Shown: positions 37,216 to 45,777 of the stretch, piece after piece
How the letters are laid out: each line of letters starts with the position of its first letter
How positions within the stretch are numbered: the stretch's first letter is position 1
From: JBBATK01 sp044228685
Lineage (GTDB): Bacteria > Bacteroidota > Ignavibacteria > Kapaibacteriales > NICIL-2
DNA length: 64,000 nucleotides
Assembly: GCA_044228685.1 (NCBI GenBank)
Contig: JBGAUL010000004.1
Coordinates: forward strand, 62,001 to 126,000
Direction: 5' to 3'
Notes under the pieces: generated by a model
What the model was told of the DNA's origin: nothing
Databases searched by the model: none
The model's input: the letters and a program-made list of their open reading frames with translations, nothing else
Program-made: the position numbers and the translations under genes

Positions 37216-38001
37216 CTAGTGTAAACGGAATACAATGGGAATTGTAACCCAGCATCGCATCGGCTTGCCGCCTGTTGTTGCAGGCTGAGCATGAATTTGT
37301 GCCAAAGCGTTGAGTGCAGCTTGGCTAAACGATTCGTCAGTGCTCGAGAGAACCTTGCTCTTTTCAATCGCGCCGTTTTCTCCGACAAGCACACACACAT
37401 GTACTTCACCTTCAATACCCATGCGCTGCATACGATCCGGGAAGCGTAGGTGTGCTTGGAGATCACGCATGTTGACGACCGGATCGACTTCCGGCATTTC
37501 GGTGAATTGATCGAAATCGTCGTTGTCTACAGTTCCTTGATCTTGTCCACTGCCAGTAGTGTTCTGCTTCGAACCGCCGGTGTTATCCATGGTCGAGCTC
37601 GATCCGGTTCCAACTGTGCCGGTATTAGCCATGGACGATTGGTCATTGTTTGCCAACTGGTTCTTTTGATCCTTGGATGGATCTTGTTCTGTTGTAGTAT
37701 CGATGCGCTGCGCAAAGACAGTCTGCCAATTCGTCGACGGCGGCTGCACTCTCGGAGGAGGCGTCACTAACGGATCTTTCTGACCAACGTCAATCTTGAT
37801 AATCGGTGTTGGTGGAACGACATTCGGAATATCTTGCGGGACACTCAGTGCGCGCATCACGAAGAGCAATGCAAGCACCATGATGAGCGAAGCAATGCTG
37901 CTGATCGCAAAAGCACGGTAGGTGTTTGGACCAATTGCTTCTTGGTTCTCACGGGTTGCTTTGGCGCTTAGGCCTAGGGTAATTGGTACGCTGTATCTCA
38001 T
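37216..38001 (-). CDS. TonB-family energy transducer
   Basis: A 261-residue TonB-like protein. The start at 38001 is preceded by GAGGA at good spacing; a slightly longer frame upstream lacks this. One membrane helix (about 30-50, SSIASLIMVLALLFVMRAL) is followed by a Pro-rich stretch, a long Gln/Asn/Ser/Thr/Gly linker and the C-terminal TonB domain (LRFPDRMQRMGIEGEVHVCV, SFSQAALNALAQI, KPMRCWVTIPIVF). It would couple proton-motive force to TonB-dependent transporters such as the SusC at 14468. ExbB/ExbD genes are not in view. Confidence 0.86.
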   Translation of the reverse strand: MRYSVPITLGLSAKATRENQEAIGPNTYRAFAISSIASLIMVLALLFVMRALSVPQDIPNVVPPTPIIKIDVGQKDPLVTPPPRVQPPSTNWQTVFAQRIDTTTEQDPSKDQKNQLANNDQSSMANTGTVGTGSSSTMDNTGGSKQNTTGSGQDQGTVDNDDFDQFTEMPEVDPVVNMRDLQAHLRFPDRMQRMGIEGEVHVCVLVGENGAIEKSKVLSSTDESFSQAALNALAQIHAQPATTGGKPMRCWVTIPIVFRLH

Positions 38002-38183
38002 GATGAGTCCTCGAATAGTGTAGATCACCTAGCTGAGTCAAACAACAACCTACAATCAAGACTTTGTGCGGCAGATGCGGTTTGGTGCAGCTCTCTGAGA
38101 ATAAGAGTATCTAACTCGAGAAAAAGTTACAGATGCAATCAGCCTGAGTACTTACCTGTCATGACTTTCACAGACATTAACAG

Positions 38184-38213
38184 AAAAGGCCCCATGAATA
38201 TGGAGCCTTTTTC
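38184..38213 (-). terminator. Terminator at the end of the suf-sod operon
   Basis: AAAAGGC (38184-38190) pairs with GCCTTTT (38205-38211), and CCAT with ATGG inside with one mismatch. On the minus strand the stem ends in TTTT. It lies 25 bases after the sod stop and also has T residues on the plus side. Confidence 0.8.
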
Positions 38214-38237
38214 TAGAAACAAAATTCGAGCTGTCGA

Positions 38238-38864
38238 TTAAGCGCGGGCGAATTTCAGATAGCGTTCGTTGATGCGACCCCAGTGAAGGTTGTTGATGAA
38301 GTTCTCGATGTACTTCGCACGACCCGGACCATCTTTGTGGTAGTATGCGTGTTCGAACACGTCACAAGAGATCAGTGGAATGCCGCCCCAGATTGCTCCG
38401 TAGTGGTGTTCGTCAACCAAGACGTTGAGCAAGCGACCACTGTACAATTGGTCGATGCACAAAACACCCCAACCACTCAGCTTTGCTGCCGTAGCGGTTG
38501 CCTTGAAATCAGCTTTCCATGCATCGATGGAACCGAATTCTTTTTCGATTGCAGCGACGACATCCGGACCCTTTGTATGATCTCCGTCACCGCCTAGTAC
38601 ATGCCAAAACACATCGTGCAGAACCGTGCCGGCATGGTTCCATGTTTGACGACGCTTGAGTTCACCAAACATCGACCAGTTGCCGTTTGCCGCGCTCTTG
38701 TCGGCATTTGGCAGCTCGGCTTCGATCTTGTTCAAGAAGGTCACATAACCCTTGTGATGCGTGTTGTAGTGCCAGTCTGTGGTTTCAGGTGACATTACAT
38801 TCTTCAGCAACTCTTTTGCTTCTTCGTCGCTGTATGGACGAGCATTAAACTTCCATTCTGACAT
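38238..38864 (-). CDS. Superoxide dismutase, Fe/Mn family
   Basis: A 208-residue iron/manganese superoxide dismutase. I chose the ATG at 38864 because GGAG lies seven bases upstream, though another ATG is two codons earlier. Conserved features include HYNTHHKGYVTFLNK (first metal His), WNHAGTVLHDVFWHVLGG (second His region), and CDVFEHAYYHKDG, with the Asp and His ligands. The second-His region is LHDVFW, closer to archaeal-type members than to the VWNHTFYW of E. coli. It is last in the suf operon, linking Fe-S assembly with oxidative stress defence. Metal choice cannot be read from sequence alone. Confidence 0.9.
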   Translation of the reverse strand: MSEWKFNARPYSDEEAKELLKNVMSPETTDWHYNTHHKGYVTFLNKIEAELPNADKSAANGNWSMFGELKRRQTWNHAGTVLHDVFWHVLGGDGDHTKGPDVVAAIEKEFGSIDAWKADFKATATAAKLSGWGVLCIDQLYSGRLLNVLVDEHHYGAIWGGIPLISCDVFEHAYYHKDGPGRAKYIENFINNLHWGRINERYLKFARA

Positions 38865-38949
38865 TGTCATACTCCAATAAGGTGGGTTGAATTGTGCGTC
38901 GCACACATTCACGCAACGACACACGATGCTATTTAATTTCTACGCTGAA

Positions 38950-39366
38950 CTAGACGCCGAACGAAGATCCGCAACCACAGGTCTTGGTAGCGTTCGGATT
39001 GTTGAAGGTAAATCCCTTACCCATCAAACCATCACTGTAATCGAGTGTGATTCCCATGAGATAAAAGATACTCTTGCTATCGATGAAGACTTGAACACCA
39101 TCTGCATCCAAGATGAGATCACGTTCTTTTGCTGCCGCATCGAAACCAAGTGTGTAGGACATGCCGGAGCAACCTCCGCCTTTAACGCCTACTCTCAATC
39201 CGTATTCAGCCGGAATGTTGTTTTGTTCTTTGATCTTGCGCACTTCGGCAATAGCCTTGCCGCTTACGTTGATGTTATCGGCTTCATCTGTACCGCGAAT
39301 GCCGGTCGACACACTGATAACGCCAAGGTCTTCTTGCGGCATGGTTGGATTCAAATCAATTGTCAT
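38950..39366 (-). CDS. sufA: A-type iron-sulfur carrier (IscA/SufA/ErpA family)
   Basis: A 138-residue HesB-domain protein with the three conserved cysteines: one in GVKGGGCSGMSYTLGF and two in the C-terminal KTCGCGSSF. A roughly 30-residue N-terminal extension is present. It passes Fe-S clusters to target enzymes. It sits in the suf operon between rrf2 and sod, so sufA is the natural name, although ErpA-like use is possible. Confidence 0.88.
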   Translation of the reverse strand: MTIDLNPTMPQEDLGVISVSTGIRGTDEADNINVSGKAIAEVRKIKEQNNIPAEYGLRVGVKGGGCSGMSYTLGFDAAAKERDLILDADGVQVFIDSKSIFYLMGITLDYSDGLMGKGFTFNNPNATKTCGCGSSFGV

Positions 39367-39414
39367 GATCGTTCCTCTGAAAAACAGTTAATACACATTG
39401 ACACATATTCACTC

Positions 39415-39855
39415 TTAAGCAACAAGTTCGAGTGAAACTACAGGACTTGTTGGTTTGACTAAATCGGCTATCGACATCGAATGCAAAGCAGAATCAATGA
39501 CCCCTTGAAGTCGCATTAATGGATGACGTATAGTACAATTATCTTCGCGATCACAATTGCCATGATCATTGGAACCGCATTCAAGCAAATGTGCCCGCGA
39601 ACCTTCCAGTGCAGCAATGACATCACGAATGGAAACTTGCTCAGGACGTCGTGCGAGCGTAAATCCGCCATTCACACCTTGAATAGACTGAACAATTCCG
39701 TGACGTGACAGTGTACTCATCACTTTTGCGAGCAGCTCGAACGAGATATTATAACGCTCCGCGATAACTTTCACCGTGCAGACTTCTCCCTCATGCAACG
39801 CAGTGTGTTGCAGTGCGAGAAGTGCGTACTCTATTTTCTTTGAAAGTCGAAGCAT
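39415..39855 (-). CDS. Rrf2-family Fe-S-sensing transcription regulator (IscR-like)
   Basis: A 146-residue winged-helix regulator. It starts MLRLSKKIEYALLALQH and has IAERYNISFELLAKVMSTLS and GVNGGFTLAR (DNA recognition region). Three cysteines, Cys93-x7-Cys101-x5-Cys107, and His111 fit an Fe-S ligand set like IscR, with slightly different spacing. Encoded inside the suf operon, it probably senses Fe-S status and represses the operon; the palindrome at 45642-45666 is its likely target. Confidence 0.88.
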   Translation of the reverse strand: MLRLSKKIEYALLALQHTALHEGEVCTVKVIAERYNISFELLAKVMSTLSRHGIVQSIQGVNGGFTLARRPEQVSIRDVIAALEGSRAHLLECGSNDHGNCDREDNCTIRHPLMRLQGVIDSALHSMSIADLVKPTSPVVSLELVA

Positions 39856-39873
39856 CAGTTTTTATTACAGTAA

Positions 39874-40248
39874 TCAGTACAGTCCTAATTCAAGCTTAAC
39901 GAACTCAGGCATCATACTCTGATTCCACGGTGGATCGAAGGTCAGTTCAACTTCAGCATCCACAATTCCCTCTGCCTTACGCGCAGCTTCTGCGACTTGA
40001 TTCGGCAGAATTCCGGCAGCCGGACAACCCGGAGCGGTAAGCGTCATAAGCAAATGAGCCTTGTTATTCTCATCGATGTTGATCTCATAAATCAATCCCA
40101 AATCATAAATGTTGATTGGAATCTCAGGATCAAACACCATTCTCAATTGCTCGATGATACGTTCTTTTGCCTGAGCGAGTCTGGTCTGAGCAGGTATTTC
40201 ATGCTCAGCAGCTTCAGCTTTTTCTATGTTCTCGGCATTGTCGCTCAT
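39874..40248 (-). CDS. sufT: SufT / MIP18-family (DUF59) Fe-S assembly factor
   Basis: A 124-residue protein with the DUF59 core: VFDPEIPINIYDLGLIYEIN, MTLTAPGCPAAG with the reactive Cys, and VELTFDPPWNQSMM. Proteins of this family help mature Fe-S proteins. The N-terminal 25 residues are an extra Glu/Ala-rich segment. It overlaps the sufU stop by four bases (ATGA) and is 18 bases ahead of rrf2. Confidence 0.9.
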   Translation of the reverse strand: MSDNAENIEKAEAAEHEIPAQTRLAQAKERIIEQLRMVFDPEIPINIYDLGLIYEINIDENNKAHLLMTLTAPGCPAAGILPNQVAEAARKAEGIVDAEVELTFDPPWNQSMMPEFVKLELGLY

Positions 40249-40712
40249 ACTGCTTCTTCTTCTGTCGAAATGTTTTCAATTCCATGCAGTGCACTCTTGA
40301 CGGTGTGCATTGCAAGTGTGGCGCATTTCACACGGACGGGAAACTCGCGAACACCCGTGATAACTCCGAGCTTTCCTAAGTCTTCTATCTCGTTTTCTCC
40401 AGCCTCGCCGGTGACACTGTCGAAGAACTTCGCAAACAGTTCTTCAGCTTCTATTATACTCTTGCCCTTGAGCTCGCTGGTGAGAATTGATGCAGATGCT
40501 TTGCTAATCGCGCATCCATCACCTTCAAAGCGTAGGTCTTTGATGATACCCTCATGGACGTCCAAGAAGAACTTTAAGTGGTCGCCGCAGAGCGGATTGT
40601 ATCCTTCTGCGTGGTGCGTTGGGTGGTCGAGGTGACCGTAGTTTCGGGGCGACCTATTGTGATCAAGAATTACTTCCTGATACAATTCTCGCAGTTCGTT
40701 ATTATCCATCAT
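40245..40712 (-). CDS. sufU: SufU-type zinc-dependent sulfurtransferase / scaffold
   Basis: A 155-residue IscU-like protein of the SufU type: Cys42 (NPLCGD), Cys67 (GDGCAIS) and Cys130 (VRVKCATLAMH) are conserved, with the SufU-specific insertion between the second and third (SELKGKSIIEAEELFAKF). It takes persulfide sulfur from SufS and hands it to the SufBCD scaffold. The first two codons are both ATG; either may be the start. It follows sufS by 46 bases and overlaps sufT. Confidence 0.92.
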   Translation of the reverse strand: MMDNNELRELYQEVILDHNRSPRNYGHLDHPTHHAEGYNPLCGDHLKFFLDVHEGIIKDLRFEGDGCAISKASASILTSELKGKSIIEAEELFAKFFDSVTGEAGENEIEDLGKLGVITGVREFPVRVKCATLAMHTVKSALHGIENISTEEEAV

Positions 40713-40758
40713 AATTGCTTCGGCCGTCAGTTATTAACTCGTTTCCAGCCTGGATTCT

Positions 40759-41994
40759 CTACTTAAAAAACTCAATACACTCACGAATCGCCTGCACGCA
40801 AGCGTCAACTTCCTCAAAGGTGTTGTATAGCGCAAAGGATGCACGATTGGTTGCCGGAACGCGGAATCGTTGCATCAAGGGTTGCGCGCAGTGGTGTCCT
40901 GCACGAATCGCAACACCTCGCTGATCCAATACCGTTCCAACATCGTGCGGATGAATTCCATCCAGCACAAAGGAAACAACTGATGCTTTTTCGGCAGCAG
41001 TGCCAATAATACGCAACTCTTTTACGGTACTAAACTGTTCTGTTGCATAGTTCAAAAGCGCCTGCTCTGTGCTCTGAATGTTTTCAAAACCGCAATCCAA
41101 AATGTACTCGAGTGCAGCACCAAGTCCAATCGCTTGCGCAATTGCCGGCGTACCTGCTTCAAACTTGTATGGCAGTTCGTTATAGGTCGTTCGTTCAAAA
41201 CTCACACTGCTAATCATATCGCCGCCACCCATAAATGGAGGCATGGCGTTGAGAGTTTCTTGTTTTCCGTAGAGAACGCCGATGCCGGTTGGACCGTATG
41301 CTTTATGACCCGAGAAGGCCAGAAAGTCACAGTCCAGTTCCTGAACATCGATCTTTGTATGCGCAATTGATTGAGCCGCGTCAATCATCACCTTAGCACC
41401 AACGCCGTGAGCCATTGCAATAATTTCGGCAATGGGGTTGATCGTTCCCAAGGCATTCGAAATGTGCATGCAACTAACCAACTTCGTTCGTGAATTAAGC
41501 ATGGCGCGAAATGCCTCCATATCCAATTCGCCATTGTCCAGCACCGGCACTACGCGAATGTGAATGCCGATTCGTTCGCGTAGCATTTGCCAGGGCACGA
41601 TATTGGAGTGATGTTCCATACCGGTGAGAATGATCTCATCATCCACCCCTAGCATCGAATTACCAAAAGAGTTTGCAACCAGATTGATGGCTTCGGTCGT
41701 ACCACGTGTAAAAATCACTTCGCGAAACGAAGCAGCGTTGATGTATCGCTGAACTATTGAGCGGGCGTCGTCGAATGCTTTGGTAGCACGCTGACTCAAA
41801 GTATGAACACCACGATGCACATTGGAGTTGATCTCCTTGTAATACGCATCAACAGTATTTATGACTACTTGAGGCTTGTGTGTAGTCGCTGCATTGTCGA
41901 GGTAGGCTAAGGGATACCCATGAACTTCTTGGTGAAGGATAGGAAAATCCACCCGTCGCGCAGTGCAGGACAATATTTGCTTGCTTTCTATCAT
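40759..41994 (-). CDS. sufS: Cysteine desulfurase SufS
   Basis: A 411-residue class II cysteine desulfurase that removes sulfur from cysteine for Fe-S assembly. Motifs: YLDNAATTHKP, FTRGTTEAINLVA, TGMEHHSNIVPW, DAAQS, the PLP lysine in FSGHKAYGPTG, and the active-site Cys in IRAGHHCAQPLM, the SufS form without an IscS-type extended loop. Its start overlaps the sufD stop by four bases (ATGA), so the two are translationally coupled. Confidence 0.95.
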   Translation of the reverse strand: MIESKQILSCTARRVDFPILHQEVHGYPLAYLDNAATTHKPQVVINTVDAYYKEINSNVHRGVHTLSQRATKAFDDARSIVQRYINAASFREVIFTRGTTEAINLVANSFGNSMLGVDDEIILTGMEHHSNIVPWQMLRERIGIHIRVVPVLDNGELDMEAFRAMLNSRTKLVSCMHISNALGTINPIAEIIAMAHGVGAKVMIDAAQSIAHTKIDVQELDCDFLAFSGHKAYGPTGIGVLYGKQETLNAMPPFMGGGDMISSVSFERTTYNELPYKFEAGTPAIAQAIGLGAALEYILDCGFENIQSTEQALLNYATEQFSTVKELRIIGTAAEKASVVSFVLDGIHPHDVGTVLDQRGVAIRAGHHCAQPLMQRFRVPATNRASFALYNTFEEVDACVQAIRECIEFFK

Positions 41995-43301
41995 GTTGCA
42001 GAACCCACAAGGCGGTGTTCAATTGTGGCGTTGATTTTTTCGCGCACCACTTCGTGACTGATTTGCGCAGTGACGTCTTCTGCAAATGCCGTCAACAACA
42101 AAGCCCGTGCTTGCTCCATTCCAATTCCACGGCTACGCAGATAAAACAATGCTTCTTCGTCGATACTGCCTACGGTACAACCGTGTGAACACTTGACGTC
42201 GTCGGCAAAAATCTCAAGCTGAGGTTTAGTATTGACGCTCGCTGTTGGTGACAGGACGATGTTGCGATTCGATTGATAGGCAAGGGTCTTTTGCGCGTCT
42301 TTACGCACGAATATCTTACCATTGAAAACTCCTTGCGATGAACCGTCTAAGATTCCTTTGTACAACTCGTTGGAGTGACAATTCGGAACACGGTGATCCA
42401 TCACAGTGTGGTTATCGACCACGCTTGCGTCATTGAGACAGTACACGCCATACATGTGAGCTTCCGATCCGGATTCTTCAAGTATGCAGCGCAGATTATT
42501 GCGCACCAATGCGCCACCCAGGCTAACCGTCACAAAGTCAACACGAGCATCGCGATAAACTTTTGCGCTAATGCTATTGATTGCTGATGTGTGTGCGTCG
42601 TGATCTTGTACGAAAGTGCAGTGCAATCGCGCAGAAGATCCAACCATACACTCAACCACAGAATTCACTAAGCTTGGGTGCTCACCGATAGTGCGGCTAT
42701 GTACCAGCATGGTTAGCGAACTCAGTTCTTCGCAAGCAACAAATACGCGAGGCATCGAGCTGCCTGCAGCATTTGTGGAATCGTTGATGAGCAGTAACGA
42801 TACAGCGTCATCGACGTTCAACGAACGTGGTGCACGTATGTAGATTCCATCGTCGACACAAGCCGTGTTAGCGATGACAAAGAGATTCTCTGTAGCATCG
42901 ATGATCGTACCAAAGTGCTGATCGAGCGTGGCTCGTTCTTGTGTGTAAAGATCGTGTAGACTTCCGGCAACAAGACCCTGTGCGGACCAGCGTGATAAGT
43001 CTGCGCGATAACTTCCGTTCACCAGAACGGCAAGATTTTTCTCGTCCTTGAATTCATCAAGCAAGCTTTGAGGTACCACAACGTCGCTACCGGCTTTGCT
43101 TGGTTGGTACTCGTGTGCTAAGACAGGCTTGAGATTGACGAATTTCCATTCCTCGTTACGTTGGGTCGGGAATTCAGAACTACTCAGCAAGGTCGCTGCT
43201 TCAGTGCGCTGATGATGTAGATTTGACGATGCCATGCCATTAAGACCGGATTCAGAATCCAGACTTTGTTGCAGCCACAATGTTTGTAAAGGTGATCTCA
43301 T
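41991..43301 (-). CDS. sufD: Fe-S assembly scaffold subunit SufD
   Basis: A 436-residue SufD, less conserved than SufB as usual. The beta-helix core and the C-terminal region (ADDVKCSHGCTVGSIDEEAL, FYLRSRGIGMEQARALL) are typical, as is the early block FPTQRNEEWKFVNLKP. SufD forms the SufBC2D complex with SufB and SufC and keeps the conserved His in CSHGCTVG. It follows sufC by 12 bases. Confidence 0.93.
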   Translation of the reverse strand: MRSPLQTLWLQQSLDSESGLNGMASSNLHHQRTEAATLLSSSEFPTQRNEEWKFVNLKPVLAHEYQPSKAGSDVVVPQSLLDEFKDEKNLAVLVNGSYRADLSRWSAQGLVAGSLHDLYTQERATLDQHFGTIIDATENLFVIANTACVDDGIYIRAPRSLNVDDAVSLLLINDSTNAAGSSMPRVFVACEELSSLTMLVHSRTIGEHPSLVNSVVECMVGSSARLHCTFVQDHDAHTSAINSISAKVYRDARVDFVTVSLGGALVRNNLRCILEESGSEAHMYGVYCLNDASVVDNHTVMDHRVPNCHSNELYKGILDGSSQGVFNGKIFVRKDAQKTLAYQSNRNIVLSPTASVNTKPQLEIFADDVKCSHGCTVGSIDEEALFYLRSRGIGMEQARALLLTAFAEDVTAQISHEVVREKINATIEHRLVGSAT

Positions 43302-43313
43302 GACGTGTATTCG

Positions 43314-44069
43314 TTATGCCAGCGCTTCTTCAGTTTTTACCCAATCGTATCCCTTAGCTTCTAGCTCAAGTGCAAGCTCCTTCGATCCGCTCATGGCGAT
43401 CTTTCCGTTAACCAGCACGTGTACTACATCAGGAACGATGTAGTCCAACAAACGTTGATAGTGTGTAATAACGATTGTCGCATTGCTCGACGATTTCAGC
43501 GTGTTTACGCCATTTGACACGATACGCAGTGCGTCGATGTCGAGACCGCTATCGGTTTCATCAAGTATCGACAACACCGGCTCGAGCATAGCCATTTGAA
43601 AAATCTCATTACGCTTCTTCTCTCCTCCGGAAAATCCTTCGTTGAGTGCGCGCGAGAAGAATGATGGATCGAGTTCTACCAATGCAGCTTTCTTCTTCAT
43701 CAACGTCAAGAACTCCATGGCATCCAAGGGATCCTGACCGCGATAACGTCGCATTTCATTAACTGCAGTCTTCAGAAAATTCGCAGTCGATACACCGGGA
43801 ATTTCAACCGGATACTGAAATGCAACGAACACACCCTCGCGGGCACGTTCTTCAGGACTGAGCTCGAGAAGATTCTTGCCTTGAAACAAGACTTCGCCTG
43901 CTGTGACCTCGTAGTCGCTTCGACCCGAGAGCACCGATGCAAGCGTACTCTTGCCGGAACCGTTAGGTCCCATCACAGCATGCACTTCACCGGCCTTCAC
44001 CTCAAGGTCTACGCCTTTTAGAATTTCTTTGCCTTCAACCGAAGCGTGTAAATTTCGAATCGTAATCAT
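43314..44069 (-). CDS. sufC: Fe-S assembly ATPase SufC
   Basis: A 251-residue ABC-type ATPase. Walker A is GPNGSGKSTLASVL, the signature FSGGEKKRNEIFQMA, and Walker B SILDETDSGLDIDALR, where the SufC-specific DETDSGLD is seen. It energises the SufBCD scaffold and is soluble. It follows sufB after 98 bases, a somewhat larger gap than elsewhere in the operon, without a clear terminator or promoter. Confidence 0.96.
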   Translation of the reverse strand: MITIRNLHASVEGKEILKGVDLEVKAGEVHAVMGPNGSGKSTLASVLSGRSDYEVTAGEVLFQGKNLLELSPEERAREGVFVAFQYPVEIPGVSTANFLKTAVNEMRRYRGQDPLDAMEFLTLMKKKAALVELDPSFFSRALNEGFSGGEKKRNEIFQMAMLEPVLSILDETDSGLDIDALRIVSNGVNTLKSSSNATIVITHYQRLLDYIVPDVVHVLVNGKIAMSGSKELALELEAKGYDWVKTEEALA

Positions 44070-44167
44070 ATCTGCTTTCTTGGCTTAATCAATTGTTATT
44101 CTTTTGATCTCAGACTACATCATGCTTAGTCCACTTTCTTAGCTTAACTCAGTTCGATAGAGATATC

Positions 44168-45613
44168 TTATCCTACGCTTCCTTCAAGCGAAATCGCAAG
44201 AAGCTTCTGAGCTTCGACGGCGAACTCCATTGGGAGATGACGTAAGACTTCTTTCGCGTATCCGTTGATGATCATTGCTACTGCATCCTCGGTTGAGATA
44301 CCGCGTTGATTGCAATAGAACAAAATGTCTTCACCGATCTTCGATGTCGTTGCCTCGTGCTCAACTTGAGCTGTAGGATTGTAAACATCGATGTAGGGAA
44401 ATGTGTGTGCTCCGCAGGTGTCGCCAAGCAACAGAGAATCGCATTGAGAAAAGTTACGAGCATTCTCAGCTGAACGATTTACGCGTACTTGACCGCGATA
44501 AGAGTTTTGACTCTTGCCTGCCGAGATACCCTTGCTCACAATTCGACTGCGTGTATTCTTGCCGATGTGAATCATCTTCGAGCCGGTGTCTGCTTGCTGC
44601 ATGTTGTTGGTAACTGCAACTGAGTAGAATTCGCCAACCGAATTATCACCTTTGAGAATGACACTTGGATACTTCCAGGTGATTGCTGATCCGGTTTCAA
44701 CTTGGGTCCAAGAGATCTTCGCGTTGTCGCCGGAGCAGATACCACGCTTGGTCACAAAGTTGTAAATACCACCCTTGCCCTCTTTGTCACCGGGATACCA
44801 ATTCTGAACCGTAGAATACTTCACATCAGCGTCCTTCATTGAGATAATCTCAACAACCGCAGCGTGCAACTGATTCTCGTCGCGAATTGGAGCGGTACAG
44901 CCTTCGAGATAACTCACTTTGGCACCTTCTTCAGCGACGATGAGTGTGCGTTCGAACTGACCGGTTTCTTTGGCATTGATGCGGAAGTAGGTGCTTAACT
45001 CCATCGGACACTGTACGCCACGAGGGATAAAGCAGAAGGAACCGTCACTGAATACTGCAGCATTGAGTGCTGCATAGTAGTTGTCAGTGTATGGCACAAC
45101 TGAGCCGAGATATTGACGAACAAGGTCACCATGCTCACGAATGGCTTCGCTCATCGAGCAGAAGATCACATTCATTGCAGCAAGCTTGTCGCGAAATGTG
45201 GTTGCAACAGAAACACTGTCAAACACAGCATCAACGGCAATACCGCTTAGACGCTTTTGTTCGTCGAGCGAGATACCAAGCTTCTCGAATGTGCGACGAA
45301 GTTCAGGATCTACTTCATCAAGTGAGTTGAGATTGATTTTCTTCTTTGGTGCTGCGTAATAGCTGATGTCGTTGAAATCGATGCGAGGGTAATGGACATT
45401 TGCCCATTGTGGTTCTTCCATGGTCAGCCAATGACGATAGGCTTTGAGTCGAAACTCGAGCATCCATTCGGGTTCTTCCTTGCGCTCGGATATCATACGC
45501 ACGACATCTTCGCTCAGCCCTTTGGGCGCAATATCTTGTTCGATATCGCTTACAAATCCGAACTCATAATCGCGAGAGGTTATCTCCTGAAGTAGCTCGT
45601 TATTCTCTGCCAT
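44168..45613 (-). CDS. sufB: Fe-S assembly scaffold subunit SufB
   Basis: A 481-residue SufB, first gene of the operon. It has the N-terminal block DYEFGFVSDIEQDIAPKGLS and PEWMLEFRLKAYRHWL, and the core CFIPRGVQCPMELSTYFRIN, EGCTAPIRDENQLHAAVVEI, GKSQNSYRGQVRVN and the C-terminal TSKIGEDILFYCNQRGIS. The conserved cysteine in the EGCTAP motif is the acceptor of persulfide sulfur. The start lies 25 bases after the TATTTTTG promoter element that overlaps the palindrome. Confidence 0.96.
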   Translation of the reverse strand: MAENNELLQEITSRDYEFGFVSDIEQDIAPKGLSEDVVRMISERKEEPEWMLEFRLKAYRHWLTMEEPQWANVHYPRIDFNDISYYAAPKKKINLNSLDEVDPELRRTFEKLGISLDEQKRLSGIAVDAVFDSVSVATTFRDKLAAMNVIFCSMSEAIREHGDLVRQYLGSVVPYTDNYYAALNAAVFSDGSFCFIPRGVQCPMELSTYFRINAKETGQFERTLIVAEEGAKVSYLEGCTAPIRDENQLHAAVVEIISMKDADVKYSTVQNWYPGDKEGKGGIYNFVTKRGICSGDNAKISWTQVETGSAITWKYPSVILKGDNSVGEFYSVAVTNNMQQADTGSKMIHIGKNTRSRIVSKGISAGKSQNSYRGQVRVNRSAENARNFSQCDSLLLGDTCGAHTFPYIDVYNPTAQVEHEATTSKIGEDILFYCNQRGISTEDAVAMIINGYAKEVLRHLPMEFAVEAQKLLAISLEGSVG

Positions 45614-45638
45614 GATATGGTGCCATTGGTGGTGTATT

Positions 45639-45666
45639 CAAAAATACGACAGAATTAGTCGTATTT
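45639..45666 (-). promoter_or_regulatory. suf promoter overlapped by an IscR-type-1-like palindrome
   Basis: On the minus strand a TATTTTTG box (45646-45639) lies 25 bases before sufB. Overlapping it is a perfect inverted repeat, AAATACGAC (45642-45650) and GTCGTATTT (45658-45666), seven bases apart. The GAC-N7-GTC core with an AT-rich centre matches the layout of IscR type-1 sites. A regulator bound here would block the promoter. The Rrf2 protein encoded at 39415-39855 is the obvious candidate. Confidence 0.72.
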
Positions 45667-45710
45667 ATAGTAGAAGTCGTCTGAAGGGCGAAAAAATTGT
45701 CCCTAAACGA

Positions 45711-45741
45711 AAAAAAGGGTGGGAAAATCCCACCCTTTTTT
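45711..45741. terminator. Strong bidirectional terminator
   Basis: GGGTGGGA (45717-45724) pairs perfectly with TCCCACCC (45728-45735), flanked by A and T runs that extend the stem to 14 pairs and give a T tract in both directions. Read on the minus strand it ends the T9SS gene at 45778. Confidence 0.92.
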
Positions 45742-45777
45742 CACTATTGATGTCTCTTCAGAGACTCGTGCCGCAGC

